A stretch of DNA of 34,432 nucleotides from Geobacter sp. Lineage in GTDB: Bacteria > Desulfobacterota > Desulfuromonadia > Geobacterales > DSM-12255. The stretch is from contig VFJK01000101.1 in the NCBI GenBank assembly GCA_009886125.1, forward strand, positions 1 to 34,432, written 5' to 3'. Of this stretch, positions 16,714 to 25,583 are shown one piece after another. The notes beneath the pieces were generated by a model, which searched no databases, was not told the origin of the DNA, and saw only the letters and a list, made by a program, of their open reading frames with translations. Each line of letters opens with the position of its first letter. Position 1 is the first letter of the stretch. The position numbers and the translations under genes were made by a program.

Positions 16714-17763
16714 CTACTTGAACAGCGTCATCCAGATGGCATTCCCCATAATCAGGAACAGGGTGATCGGCAGGAAAACCTTCCATCCGAGCTTCATCAA
16801 CTGGTCATAACGGTAGCGCGGATAGGTGGCACGTATCCACATGCAGACAAACATCAGTACGTATACTTTGGCGATGAAGTTTAAAACCGATGGTAGCGGT
16901 CCATGCCAGCCGCCGAGGAAGAGTGTCGTCATCACGGCACAGACGGTGACCATGTTTGCATACTCGGCCATGAAGAACATGGCGTACTTCATGCTGGAAT
17001 ATTCGGTGCAGAAACCGGAGACAAGCTCGGTCTCGGCTTCCGGAAGGTCGAACGGCGTCCGGTTGATCTCGGCCAGCGAGCAGATGAAAAATATGATCCC
17101 CGCAACGAACAGGAACGGGTTACGGAAAATATACCAGCCGAACAGTCCGCTCTGATCGGCAACTATCGCCTGCAGAGAGAGTGACTGCGAAACCATGAAG
17201 ACACAGACTATTGCCAGTCCTGCAGCAAGTTCGTAGGAGATCATCTGGGCAGAAGCCCGGAGACCGCCAAGAAGCGAATATTTGCTGTTTGACGACCAGC
17301 CGGCGAGAACGATCCCGTAAACTCCGAGCGATGCCATGGCAAGGATATAGAGCACGCCTATGTTGAGGTCGTACACGGTCCCGGCTTTATCAGCATAAGC
17401 AGCTATCTGCAGGGGGAACTTGTAGCCGGCTATCTGTATTGAGTCACCGAAAGGGATGACCGCAAAAGATATGAACGCAGGGACAAGTGCTACCAGAGGA
17501 GCCAGCACAAAAGCAAACTTGCTTGCCTGGGCCGGGATTATCTCTTCTTTGAAGAAAAGCTTGATCCCGTCGGCAATCGGCTGCAGAAGTCCGATAGGGC
17601 CGGTTCTGTTCGGTCCGATACGCACCTGCATAAAGCCGATCAGTTTACGCTCGGCGTAGGTAGCGTAGGCTACTGTCAGAAGAACGAATACAAACGCAAC
17701 CAGCACCTTGAGAATCATGGCAGCGAAGTATATGTACCAAGGTATATCACCAAATATATCCAT
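16714..17763 (-). CDS. nuoH: NADH-quinone oxidoreductase subunit H
   Basis: A 349-aa membrane protein with about eight helices that forms most of the quinone chamber entrance. Signatures: TYAERKLIGFMQVRIGPNR, GLLQPIADGIKLFFKEE and INRTPFDLPEAETELVSGF followed by EYSSMKYAMFFMAEY. The conserved glutamates of the quinone-to-membrane charge path are in these motifs. Length is near the family average. Confidence 0.97.
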   Translation of the reverse strand: MDIFGDIPWYIYFAAMILKVLVAFVFVLLTVAYATYAERKLIGFMQVRIGPNRTGPIGLLQPIADGIKLFFKEEIIPAQASKFAFVLAPLVALVPAFISFAVIPFGDSIQIAGYKFPLQIAAYADKAGTVYDLNIGVLYILAMASLGVYGIVLAGWSSNSKYSLLGGLRASAQMISYELAAGLAIVCVFMVSQSLSLQAIVADQSGLFGWYIFRNPFLFVAGIIFFICSLAEINRTPFDLPEAETELVSGFCTEYSSMKYAMFFMAEYANMVTVCAVMTTLFLGGWHGPLPSVLNFIAKVYVLMFVCMWIRATYPRYRYDQLMKLGWKVFLPITLFLIMGNAIWMTLFK

Positions 17764-17802
17764 ACTTTCCTCATCCCCTCTTGAAGAAGTTATTTCGTTT
17801 CT

Positions 17803-20292
17803 TTATCTACTCAAGGTAACCCATGTCACCGGATTTCCTGCTGTAACAGAGTTAATTGCAGATGTTTCGAAATGATAGGGCACAAATACGACCCCTTCCG
17901 GCATCCTCGTCCCTACTTTTACTTTAAGGTTCAACTCACCCGCAGCAGACTTGAGCTTGATCGTATCACCTTCTGAAACTCCGAGTTTCCCGGCATCAGT
18001 TCGGCCAAGCTCCAGATAGGACTCACCACATACCAGCATCGGACCTTCGCCGTAACGCGACATCGTTCCGCAGTGGTACAAAGAGCTTCCAATAAGCAGT
18101 GCAAATTTACCTTCTTCAGTTTCCGGGACTACGCCGACAACCGGTACCAACTTCGGAGTGATGACCACTGGATAAATAACTCCGTTGTCTCCAAGCGAAT
18201 CTGTAGAGAGTGAACTGTACCCTGGAGTCGATGCAGCTATCTCCGTGAATATCTCAGCTGAACTTCCACCACAAGCAGCGCCGCTGAGCTTCGAGATGAG
18301 TTCGGCAGTTATCTCGCGGTCGCTTCTCGACTGACCGACAGCACTGATCGCTTTCCTGATCTGCTGGACATTCCTTCCAACACTGGTGAAGGTGCCGCAC
18401 TTCTCGGCAAAAGATTTTACCGGCAGGACAACATCCGCCATCTGCGCCGTTTCAGTGAGGAACAGATCCTGAACCACAACAAAAGCTCCCGATTCAAGGG
18501 CCTTTACGGATTTTGCCTTGTCAGGATAAGAAACGACAGGGTTTTCACCGGCAATGTAGAGGACCTTTACGGCTCCGCTTGTGCAGCCTTCAAGGATCGC
18601 GCCGGCATCACGCCCGCCGGCAGTCGGATGGATAGCGAGATCAGCAGCGCCCTGGCTGTTGTTCTTCTCTCCGAGGATTAAGATTCCGCACCCTTCCTTG
18701 TTCAGTTTTCCGGTCAGTATTGCCAGATTCGCAAGAGCACTTGTCAGCTCACTGCCGTGTCCCGGATACCCAAGGCCGATCGGAAGGAGTATCAGCGCTT
18801 TACCCGCCTTCGCATAGTCAGTCGCCAGCCTTGTTATTGCCTCTACTGGAACACCTGCTGCTGCGGAAATCTGCTCGATTGAAACTGCGGCAAGCGCACT
18901 CTTCAGAGCATCAAACCCGGGCAATGACTGCGCTGCTGGATCTGCCAGATTCTGGTCAAGGATCGATTTCGCGATCGCGTTGACAAGCAGAATCTCCGAG
19001 CCGGGTTTATGGATGTATTTCTTCGCATCGGGAAGCCTGGTCAGCTTGCCGCTCTTGTCGGAAAGAATCCGCAGATCCACACCCTGACGTTTTACGGCAA
19101 GATTGATCTCAAAACCGATTACCGGGTGCGTCTCGTATGCATCACTTTTTAGGACCAAAAGAAGGTCGGTTTTCTGGATATCTTCGATCAGTGACGGAGA
19201 AGCCGTAATGCCGAAACTCTCCTTGAGCCCTTCTGTTAATGCCTTATGCGCATAACCCGCAGAATGGTCGATACTGTCAGTGCCGATCACATCCTTGAAA
19301 AGCTTTCTGAACAGGTAGAGTTCCTCATTCGTAAGGCGCGGTGTTACCAGGGCAGCGACTGAAGAAGGATCTGACTTTTTCGCTTCACTCAGACGACTTA
19401 CAACAAGATCAATGGCTTCTTCCCATGATGCCGGGACAAGTGTGCCGTTTTTCTTGATCAGCGGGGTCGTGAGTCTTTTATCGCTATTGATGAACTGGTA
19501 CCCAAAGCGTCCGCGGCTGCAAAGCTGGCCGTTGTGAAAGCCCTGATCTTCATCGTAAACTGTTGTCAGGACCTTGTTGTCCTTGACCCCAAGGGTGAGC
19601 TGGCAACCGGTTCCGCAGTAGGAACAGACCGATTTCACCTTGTTCAGCGCCCACCATCTGGCTTTGAATTTAAACGGTTTCGCAATCAATGCTCCTACCG
19701 GGCAGACTGATATACAAGAGCCGCAGTACTCACAATCAAGCTTCTCATCGAACGGGGTGCTGATCTTCGCTTCGATGCCGCGGTTAACAAAGGAGTATGC
19801 ACCGAACGCCACGATCTCGTCGCAGATACGGGAACATTTACCGCAGTGGATGCAGCGGTTCTGATCGCGTTCAATGAGAGGATTTTCGTAGTCTATATCC
19901 CAGCGAAATTTCTCATCGGTAAACTTGTTGGCGTTAACCTTGTACTCATAGGTCAGATTCTGAAGATCGCAGTCGCCGGCAGCATCACAGACCGGACAAT
20001 CCAGTGGATGCTTCAGCAGAAGCAGTTCAAGCACAAGTTTGCGTGCCGTCATTATCTCGTCAGTCGTTGTGCGAACAATCATCCCTTCTGTTACCGGAGT
20101 GGTGCAGGCAGGAATAAGGCGTCCTTTCATCTGCTCCACTTCGACCAGACACATCCTGCAACCACCAAAAGGGTGCAGTTTCTTGTCGTGGCAAAGAATA
20201 GGGATACGTATGCCTGCAGCCTTTGCGGCGTCAAAGATGGTAGCGTCCTTCGCTACTGTCACCTGCTTGTCGTCTATCGTGAGATTTACCAT
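17803..20292 (-). CDS. nuoG: NADH-quinone oxidoreductase subunit G
   Basis: An 829-aa iron-sulfur subunit. A ferredoxin-like [2Fe-2S] site uses Cys34, 45, 48 and 63. His95/Cys99/102/108 bind a [4Fe-4S] cluster. Two ferredoxin-type [4Fe-4S] sites follow (Cys147/150/153/157 and Cys187/190/193/197). A further [4Fe-4S] motif, Cys223/226/230/258, heads a molybdopterin-oxidoreductase-like domain that in complex I binds no metal cofactor. It passes electrons from NuoF/NuoE to NuoI. Confidence 0.96.
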   Translation of the reverse strand: MVNLTIDDKQVTVAKDATIFDAAKAAGIRIPILCHDKKLHPFGGCRMCLVEVEQMKGRLIPACTTPVTEGMIVRTTTDEIMTARKLVLELLLLKHPLDCPVCDAAGDCDLQNLTYEYKVNANKFTDEKFRWDIDYENPLIERDQNRCIHCGKCSRICDEIVAFGAYSFVNRGIEAKISTPFDEKLDCEYCGSCISVCPVGALIAKPFKFKARWWALNKVKSVCSYCGTGCQLTLGVKDNKVLTTVYDEDQGFHNGQLCSRGRFGYQFINSDKRLTTPLIKKNGTLVPASWEEAIDLVVSRLSEAKKSDPSSVAALVTPRLTNEELYLFRKLFKDVIGTDSIDHSAGYAHKALTEGLKESFGITASPSLIEDIQKTDLLLVLKSDAYETHPVIGFEINLAVKRQGVDLRILSDKSGKLTRLPDAKKYIHKPGSEILLVNAIAKSILDQNLADPAAQSLPGFDALKSALAAVSIEQISAAAGVPVEAITRLATDYAKAGKALILLPIGLGYPGHGSELTSALANLAILTGKLNKEGCGILILGEKNNSQGAADLAIHPTAGGRDAGAILEGCTSGAVKVLYIAGENPVVSYPDKAKSVKALESGAFVVVQDLFLTETAQMADVVLPVKSFAEKCGTFTSVGRNVQQIRKAISAVGQSRSDREITAELISKLSGAACGGSSAEIFTEIAASTPGYSSLSTDSLGDNGVIYPVVITPKLVPVVGVVPETEEGKFALLIGSSLYHCGTMSRYGEGPMLVCGESYLELGRTDAGKLGVSEGDTIKLKSAAGELNLKVKVGTRMPEGVVFVPYHFETSAINSVTAGNPVTWVTLSR

Positions 20293-20331
20293 CGCGACCG
20301 TGTCTCCCTCGGAAATCGTTGCTCTCTATTC

Positions 20332-22113
20332 CTACTCAATTGCCATGAAGCGGCAGGCATCATAGCAGGACTTGCATTTCGTGCATTTTTCCTTGACGAG
20401 TTCAGCAATCTGCCCTTTTTCCCATTTGATCGCATCCACCGGACAGGCTTTGAGACAGGCTCCACACTTGACACACTTCTCAGGGATTACCTGCCAAAGG
20501 AGCAACTCCTTGCAGCAGTTGGACGGGCAGCGCTTGTCAGTAATATGTGCCTCATACTCGTGGCGGAAATACTTGATTGTTGAGAGGATCGGGTTTGGTG
20601 CAGTCTGGCCAAGACCGCAGAGTGACGCCTTCTTGATGGTGGTACCCATTTCGAGAAGCGTATCAATATCGGTCATTTCGCCACGACCTTCGGTGATCCT
20701 TTCAAGGATATCAAGCATCGCTTTCAGACCGATCCGACAGGGAACGCACTTTCCGCAGGACTCATCGCGGGTAAAATTAAGAAAGAAACGGGCAACGTCA
20801 ACCATGCAGGTTGTTTCGTCCATGACAACCAGGCCACCGGAACCCATCATGGCACCGGCCTTGATCAGTGAGTCATAATCAACCGGCGTGTCGAGGATAT
20901 CTGCCGGGATACAGCCGCCTGAAGGCCCGCCAGCCTGGACAGCCTTGAACTTCCGGTTATTGGCAATACCACCGCAGACACTGTAAATAACATCACGGAC
21001 GGTCATACCTGCCGGCACTTCAACCAGGCCGGTATGCTTTACCTTACCGGTTACCGCGAAGATTTTGGTACCTTTGGTTGTCTCGGTTCCGAGAGAGGCG
21101 TACCACTCTGCCCCTTTCAGGATAATGTGGCGGACGTTGGCAAACGTCTCAACGTTATTGATGTTTGTCGGTTTGCCCCAGAGGCCCTTGACAGCCGGGA
21201 ACGGAGGACGGGGACGGGGCATGCCGCGCTCGCCTTCAATAGAGGCCATCAGAGCAGTCTCTTCACCGCAGACGAAAGCCCCGGCGCCTTTCTTGATCCT
21301 GAGATCAAAATCGAAACCGAATCCCATCACATTCTTGCCGAGATACCCCTTTTCATAGCAGACATCTATGGCCATCTGGAGGCGTTCAATTGCGAGAGGA
21401 TATTCTGCGCGGACATACACATACCCGTAGGTAGCGCCGATTGCATAGCCGGCAATCATCATCCCTTCGATAATGCAGTAGGGGTCGCCTTCAAGGATAG
21501 AGCGGTCCATAAATGCACCGGGATCACCTTCGTCGGCATTGCAAATGACATACTTGAGTTTACCGGGAGTAGCAGCACAGAAAGACCATTTCATGCCGGT
21601 CGGAAAACCTCCGCCCCCACGTCCCCTGAGACCGGATTTCTTCATCTCGTCGATAACCGATGCCGGGGTCATCTGCTTGACACACTGCTCGACCGCCTTG
21701 AAACCATCCTCAGCGAGATAGGCATCAAGGCTTTCAGGATTTATCTGGCCGCAGCCGGTCATAACGATACGCATCTGCTGATCGACAAAGGTATTGTAAT
21801 ATGGCTTCGCCTTTCGCTTTTCCAATGTCGTTTTATTGACAATGTGCTCATCGACGATGTTCTCAACCTCTTCCGGCAGCACGAAGTCGTAGGTAACCCG
21901 CCCCTGCTCCTCGGTGATGATATCAACCAGCACATCATTGGCACAGAGGCCGCGACAGCCGGTTTTGATGACGTCACAGCGCTTGCCGACCGTGGCATCA
22001 ACACCCTTCTCGGCAATAACCCTGAGGAACTCGGCCTCGACCTCTTTGGCACCCATCGAAACACCGCCGGTACCCTGGCAGATCAGTATTTTTATTGCTG
22101 CATTTTCGCTCAT
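20332..22113 (-). CDS. nuoF: NADH-quinone oxidoreductase subunit F with C-terminal ferredoxin extension
   Basis: A 593-aa protein, well above the roughly 445 residues of a standard NuoF. Residues 1-100 form a thioredoxin-like domain with Cys12, 46, 53 and 57; the position that is Cys in CxGTGC motifs is Gly16. GRGGGGFPTG (164-173) begins the FMN/NADH-binding part, and ESCGKCVPCRIG plus SLCGLG bind a [4Fe-4S] cluster (N3). The last 55 residues add two CxxCxxCxxxC motifs (CVKCGACLKACPVDAI and CTKCKSCYDACRF). This layout is shared with HndC/HoxF-type subunits. It oxidises NADH. In Geobacter-type complex I the extra clusters suggest an added electron entry or exit; that is inference. Confidence 0.95.
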   Translation of the reverse strand: MSENAAIKILICQGTGGVSMGAKEVEAEFLRVIAEKGVDATVGKRCDVIKTGCRGLCANDVLVDIITEEQGRVTYDFVLPEEVENIVDEHIVNKTTLEKRKAKPYYNTFVDQQMRIVMTGCGQINPESLDAYLAEDGFKAVEQCVKQMTPASVIDEMKKSGLRGRGGGGFPTGMKWSFCAATPGKLKYVICNADEGDPGAFMDRSILEGDPYCIIEGMMIAGYAIGATYGYVYVRAEYPLAIERLQMAIDVCYEKGYLGKNVMGFGFDFDLRIKKGAGAFVCGEETALMASIEGERGMPRPRPPFPAVKGLWGKPTNINNVETFANVRHIILKGAEWYASLGTETTKGTKIFAVTGKVKHTGLVEVPAGMTVRDVIYSVCGGIANNRKFKAVQAGGPSGGCIPADILDTPVDYDSLIKAGAMMGSGGLVVMDETTCMVDVARFFLNFTRDESCGKCVPCRIGLKAMLDILERITEGRGEMTDIDTLLEMGTTIKKASLCGLGQTAPNPILSTIKYFRHEYEAHITDKRCPSNCCKELLLWQVIPEKCVKCGACLKACPVDAIKWEKGQIAELVKEKCTKCKSCYDACRFMAIE

Positions 22114-22149
22114 GACTTAAATGTCCCTTACCGAAATAGTATCGAGCTG

Positions 22150-22674
22150 TTACTTTTTCATTGGTCTTTGATTATAGTCTGCAACGATTGCATCAACCTT
22201 CTGCACGGTCATCGCACCATAGGTAGCATCGTTGACCATTGCCAGCGGAGCCATTCCACAGGCGCCCAGACAGGCAACCTTCTCGAAGGTGTAGCGCAGG
22301 TCAGCTGATGTCTCGGCATGACCGATATGAAGTTTGTCGAAAAAGGTCTCGACAATCCGGGGAGCACCCTGAACGTGGCAGGCAGTACCGACACAAACGC
22401 GGATTATGAAACGGCCGCGCGGTTTGAGATGGAACTGGGCATAAAAGGTAAGCACGCCGAAGATCTGGCTCGGGTAGACATTAAGTCTCTCGGCAACAAG
22501 GTCGATCGTCGGCTTCGGGACGTACCCGTACTCATCCTGAATCCCTTGAAGGACCGGCATAAGATTGCCATGAAGCGTCAGATATTTATCAATGACTGCA
22601 TTGGCAGCCGTCAGATCAATAACTTCTTCGCTTTTTTCTTCAGTCGCGGCATTTTGAGCGGTTGCGTTACTCAT
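22150..22674 (-). CDS. nuoE: NADH-quinone oxidoreductase subunit E
   Basis: A 174-aa thioredoxin-like [2Fe-2S] subunit (N1a). The ligands are in VCVGTACHVQGA and ACLGACGMAPLAMVN, in the family spacing. GVLTFYAQFHLKPRGR precedes them. The first 30 residues, with an EEKSEEVIDL stretch, are extra and hydrophilic. It partners NuoF, whose gene follows 36 bases downstream. Confidence 0.96.
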   Translation of the reverse strand: MSNATAQNAATEEKSEEVIDLTAANAVIDKYLTLHGNLMPVLQGIQDEYGYVPKPTIDLVAERLNVYPSQIFGVLTFYAQFHLKPRGRFIIRVCVGTACHVQGAPRIVETFFDKLHIGHAETSADLRYTFEKVACLGACGMAPLAMVNDATYGAMTVQKVDAIVADYNQRPMKK

Positions 22675-22700
22675 GGACTTCCATCTCCTTTGAAGGGAGT

Positions 22701-23870
22701 TTAACGGTCGATTTCACCCAGAACGATATCAAGGGTTCCGATTACGGCAACAAGGTCAGCGATCATGGCACCCTTTGCCATCTTTTCGATTGCGGAAAGA
22801 TTCACAAATGATGGTGGTCTGACTCTCATCCGGTACGGCTTGTTACCGCCATCACTGACAATGTAGTAGCCCAGTTCGCCCTTGGGAGCCTCGATCCCCT
22901 GATAGACTTCACCTTCGGGAGCAGGGAACCCTTCACTGGCGATCTTGAAGTGATGGATGAGACCCTCGATCGAGTTGTAGACGTTCTCTTTCGGCGGGTA
23001 GCATACCTGCGGTTCATCAGCCAGTACCGGACCGGGCTTGAGAGCCTTCATGGCCTGAGTGATAATACTTATCGCCTCTCTCATTTCAATGAGGCGAACC
23101 TTGTAACGATCGAAGGTATCGCAGTTCTCACCGACCGGCACCTTGAAGCTGTACTTCTCATAACCGCTGTAGGGATTGTCGCGGCGAAGGTCCCAGTCGA
23201 CTCCGGAACCACGTAACGCCGGCCCGGTAATACCGGCATCAATAGCATCCTCTGCCGATATCACACCATTGCCGACTGTACGCTGAAGCCAGATGGTATT
23301 CTTGGTAAGCAGGCCTTCATACGTATCCAGATGTCCGGGAAAAGTGTCCACGATCTCCTGAACATCCTTCTCGAAACCATCATAGACATCTGCCGAGAGC
23401 CCACCTACACGGAAATAGTTACTTGTCATACGTGCGCCGGAGATCTTTTCGTACAGCTGCATGACCTTCTCGCGCTCCCGGAATGCATAGATAAAGACTG
23501 TCATGGCGCCGATGTCAAGTGCATGGCAGGCAATCCAGACAAGGTGTGACTTGAGTCGTGTCAGCTCGGTAAGAATGACCCGCACCGTCTCTGCCCGCTC
23601 CGGGATCTCAATACCCATGAGCTTTTCCACGGCCAGAACATAGCCGAGGTTGTTGCTCATCGGGGCAAGATAATCAAGGCGGTCAGTGAGAGGAATAGTC
23701 TGATGGTAGGTGCGATGCTCGGAAAGCTTTTCGACGCCACGATGGAGATAGCCGATGTGAGGAGTAATCTTCTCGATTATCTCGCCGTCAAGTTCGATTA
23801 CAAGACGCAGAACCCCGTGTGTCGACGGATGCTGCGGCCCCATATTTACTGTCATTGTCTCTTTATTCAT
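22701..23870 (-). CDS. nuoD: NADH-quinone oxidoreductase subunit D
   Basis: A 389-aa 49-kDa-type subunit that lines the quinone site together with NuoB. Motifs: MGPQHPSTHGVLRL with the quinone-pocket His, GYLHRGVEKL, RLDYLAPMSNN, PAPEGEVYQGIEAPKGELGY and RPPSFVNLSA. The protein is separate from NuoC here, unlike the fused NuoCD of enterobacteria. Confidence 0.97.
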   Translation of the reverse strand: MNKETMTVNMGPQHPSTHGVLRLVIELDGEIIEKITPHIGYLHRGVEKLSEHRTYHQTIPLTDRLDYLAPMSNNLGYVLAVEKLMGIEIPERAETVRVILTELTRLKSHLVWIACHALDIGAMTVFIYAFREREKVMQLYEKISGARMTSNYFRVGGLSADVYDGFEKDVQEIVDTFPGHLDTYEGLLTKNTIWLQRTVGNGVISAEDAIDAGITGPALRGSGVDWDLRRDNPYSGYEKYSFKVPVGENCDTFDRYKVRLIEMREAISIITQAMKALKPGPVLADEPQVCYPPKENVYNSIEGLIHHFKIASEGFPAPEGEVYQGIEAPKGELGYYIVSDGGNKPYRMRVRPPSFVNLSAIEKMAKGAMIADLVAVIGTLDIVLGEIDR

Positions 23871-23915
23871 TGATTTATCACCCCTGCAGAGTGTTGAAAG
23901 TGTGTAACGGAATTC

Positions 23916-24410
23916 TTAGGAAAGACGGCCTTTATACGGCTCCCGATCCGGCCCCTGAAGCGGGTAGTCCTTGCGGAGAGGATGCCCGACCCAGTCATCG
24001 GTCATGAGAATCCTGCGAAGGTCGGGATGGTTGTTGAATGTAACCCCGAACAGGTCGAATACCTCGCGCTCAAGCCAGTCGGCTGAAGACCAGACCCTGG
24101 AGACTGTATCGATTGTGCAGTCTGACTCGGTAACCTGGGCCTTGACCCTGAGCCTGTCCTTGTTCGGGATCGAGTACAGGTTGTATACAACCAGGAAGCG
24201 CGGATCCTGCCCCAGATAGTCAACTGCCGTTACGTCGGTAAGCAGATTGTATGCAAGAGCACTCTTGAGGAAAGTGCATATCTCGACGATATTCTCTTTC
24301 CTGACCGTCACAGTGACTTCACCGCGAAACTCTTTGACACCGATTATATCTGCGGCAAAACGCTCTTTAAGCTTCACAACTGCACGATTATTTTCTGCCA
24401 TATCAGCCAT
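23916..24410 (-). CDS. nuoC: NADH-quinone oxidoreductase subunit C
   Basis: A 164-aa 30-kDa-type subunit. The signature is EREVFDLFGVTFNNHPDLRR followed by ILMTDDW and GHPLRKDYPL. It supports the quinone module beside NuoD. The first ATG is used because AAGGA lies just upstream. It is a separate gene from nuoD, with a 45-base gap. Confidence 0.97.
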   Translation of the reverse strand: MADMAENNRAVVKLKERFAADIIGVKEFRGEVTVTVRKENIVEICTFLKSALAYNLLTDVTAVDYLGQDPRFLVVYNLYSIPNKDRLRVKAQVTESDCTIDTVSRVWSSADWLEREVFDLFGVTFNNHPDLRRILMTDDWVGHPLRKDYPLQGPDREPYKGRLS

Positions 24411-24433
24411 ACCTCTTCCTTTACTATGATCAC

Positions 24434-24946
24434 TTATGCAGCAGGCTCGTAACGCTCACCGAGGCCGATTGTCGAACCGAATGAATTACGCTCACGCATG
24501 ATCTTTTCCTGAAGCTTGATAAGTCCGAAAAGAAGCGCTTCAGGACGTGGAGGGCACCCAGGTATATACACATCAACCGGGAGAGCCTCATCAATACCCT
24601 GGACAACGCTGTACGTATCGAAAATCCCTCCGGAACAGGCACAGGCACCCATGGCAATAACCCACTTCGGTTCCGGCATCTGCTCATATACCGTCTTGAT
24701 AACCGGAAGCATTTTCTTGGTAACAGTCCCTGCTATGATTATGCAGTCCGACTGGCGGGGTGATGCACGGAATATGATGCCGAAGCGGTCAAGGTCGTTA
24801 TGGGATGCACCGGTCGCCATCATCTCGATAGCACAGCATGCAAGACCAAAGGTCATAGGCCAGATGGATGATTTGCGTGACCAGTTGACGAGACCGTCCA
24901 GAGACGCAGTGATAATATTATCTCCAAGCGGATTATCTACTCCCAT
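24434..24946 (-). CDS. nuoB: NADH-quinone oxidoreductase subunit B
   Basis: A 170-aa protein that binds the terminal [4Fe-4S] cluster N2 next to quinone. Ligands: adjacent cysteines in [10 protein letters not shown], then GACACSGG and [11 protein letters not shown]. The start [10 protein letters not shown] was chosen because AAGGAG lies seven bases upstream and it overlaps nuoA by ten bases; an in-frame extension to 25075 reads through nuoA and is rejected. Confidence 0.97.
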   Translation of the reverse strand: MGVDNPLGDNIITASLDGLVNWSRKSSIWPMTFGLACCAIEMMATGASHNDLDRFGIIFRASPRQSDCIIIAGTVTKKMLPVIKTVYEQMPEPKWVIAMGACACSGGIFDTYSVVQGIDEALPVDVYIPGCPPRPEALLFGLIKLQEKIMRERNSFGSTIGLGERYEPAA

Positions 24947-25293
24947 TCCAAGGCTCCTTTTTTCCATATGTAAATATAGCCTACGAAGAGGATCAGCATG
25001 AAAGCCCCCATCTCCATAATGCCAAAAACCCCGAGACGCTTGAAAAGGACCGCCCAGGGGTAAAGGAAAACACATTCAATATCAAACAGGATGAACAGCA
25101 TCGCAATAAGATAGAACTTGATCGAAAAGCGCTCCTGAGCGCTTCCGACCGGCTCGCAGCCGCACTCGTAAGGCTGAAGCTTGACTGCTGAAAGCTTCTT
25201 CTGCCCGATAAGGGAAGAAAAAACGAGCGATCCGAGACCGAAACATACAGCTATTGCCAAAAGTAAAATAATCGGGAGATATGCTCCTGCCAT
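24937..25293 (-). CDS. nuoA: NADH-quinone oxidoreductase subunit A
   Basis: A 118-aa membrane protein with three helices, first gene of the operon. Conserved parts: [27 protein letters not shown] split over residues 41-67, and [11 protein letters not shown] with the conserved acidic pair. Start MAGAYLPI (25293) is preferred over ATG 25305 because GGAGG lies five bases upstream of it. Transcription begins about 100 bases upstream at the promoter listed at 25401-25429. Confidence 0.96.
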   Translation of the reverse strand: MAGAYLPIILLLAIAVCFGLGSLVFSSLIGQKKLSAVKLQPYECGCEPVGSAQERFSIKFYLIAMLFILFDIECVFLYPWAVLFKRLGVFGIMEMGAFMLILFVGYIYIWKKGALEWE

Positions 25294-25373
25294 CTGTTCC
25301 TCCATCCGCCCATGAATTGTAAACGAGCACCCGATTTCTCTTGGAATTTCAACTCATCGGGATTAGATTGCAT

Positions 25374-25390
25374 TACTGTATACAGTATAC
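25374..25390. promoter_or_regulatory. Palindromic operator candidate in front of nuoA
   Basis: TACTGTATACAGTA (25374-25387) is a perfect 14-bp palindrome, and GTATAC occurs twice within 25378-25390. It begins about ten bases downstream of the nuoA -10 box, the place for a repressor to block transcription. The GTATAC core resembles GntR-type operators, but the regulator is not known from the sequence. Confidence 0.65.
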
Positions 25391-25400
25391 AATGCCGCGT

Positions 25401-25429
25401 AAATTAGGTTATTTGACCTCCTTTGTCAA
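25401..25429 (-). promoter_or_regulatory. Sigma-70 promoter of the nuo operon
   Basis: On the minus strand: TTGACA (25424-25429), exactly 17 bases, then TAATTT (25401-25406). It would produce a leader of about 100 bases before nuoA, containing the palindrome at 25374-25390. Confidence 0.75.
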
Positions 25430-25509
25430 GGGAAAAAAAACTTTAATTTCGCTCCGCCGGTAAGGCCTTAAAAGCTCTGCCAATCCTTATTGACCGCAGG
25501 ATTAATGCC

Positions 25510-25539
25510 TTGACACAAATTGCATATCTATGCTAACTC
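25510..25539 (+). promoter_or_regulatory. Possible promoter of hemL
   Basis: TTGACA at 25510-25515 is a consensus -35, but the -10 region 17-18 bases further (CTAACT/TAACTC) is weak. It lies 69 bases before the hemL start. No other better candidate was seen. Confidence 0.3.
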
Positions 25540-25583
25540 GAAGAAAATAATAGTAAGTATTAATTCAGCCGGTGAGGTACAAA

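Noticed and set aside
21034-22308. 424-codon open frame on the plus strand
   Set aside because: It runs antisense to nuoF and nuoE, whose iron-sulfur and nucleotide motifs are unmistakable. It has no family motif and no ribosome-binding site.
24947-25075. Upstream extension of NuoB by 43 residues
   Set aside because: It reads through nuoA in another frame, has no ribosome-binding site, and NuoB proteins begin close to the chosen start.
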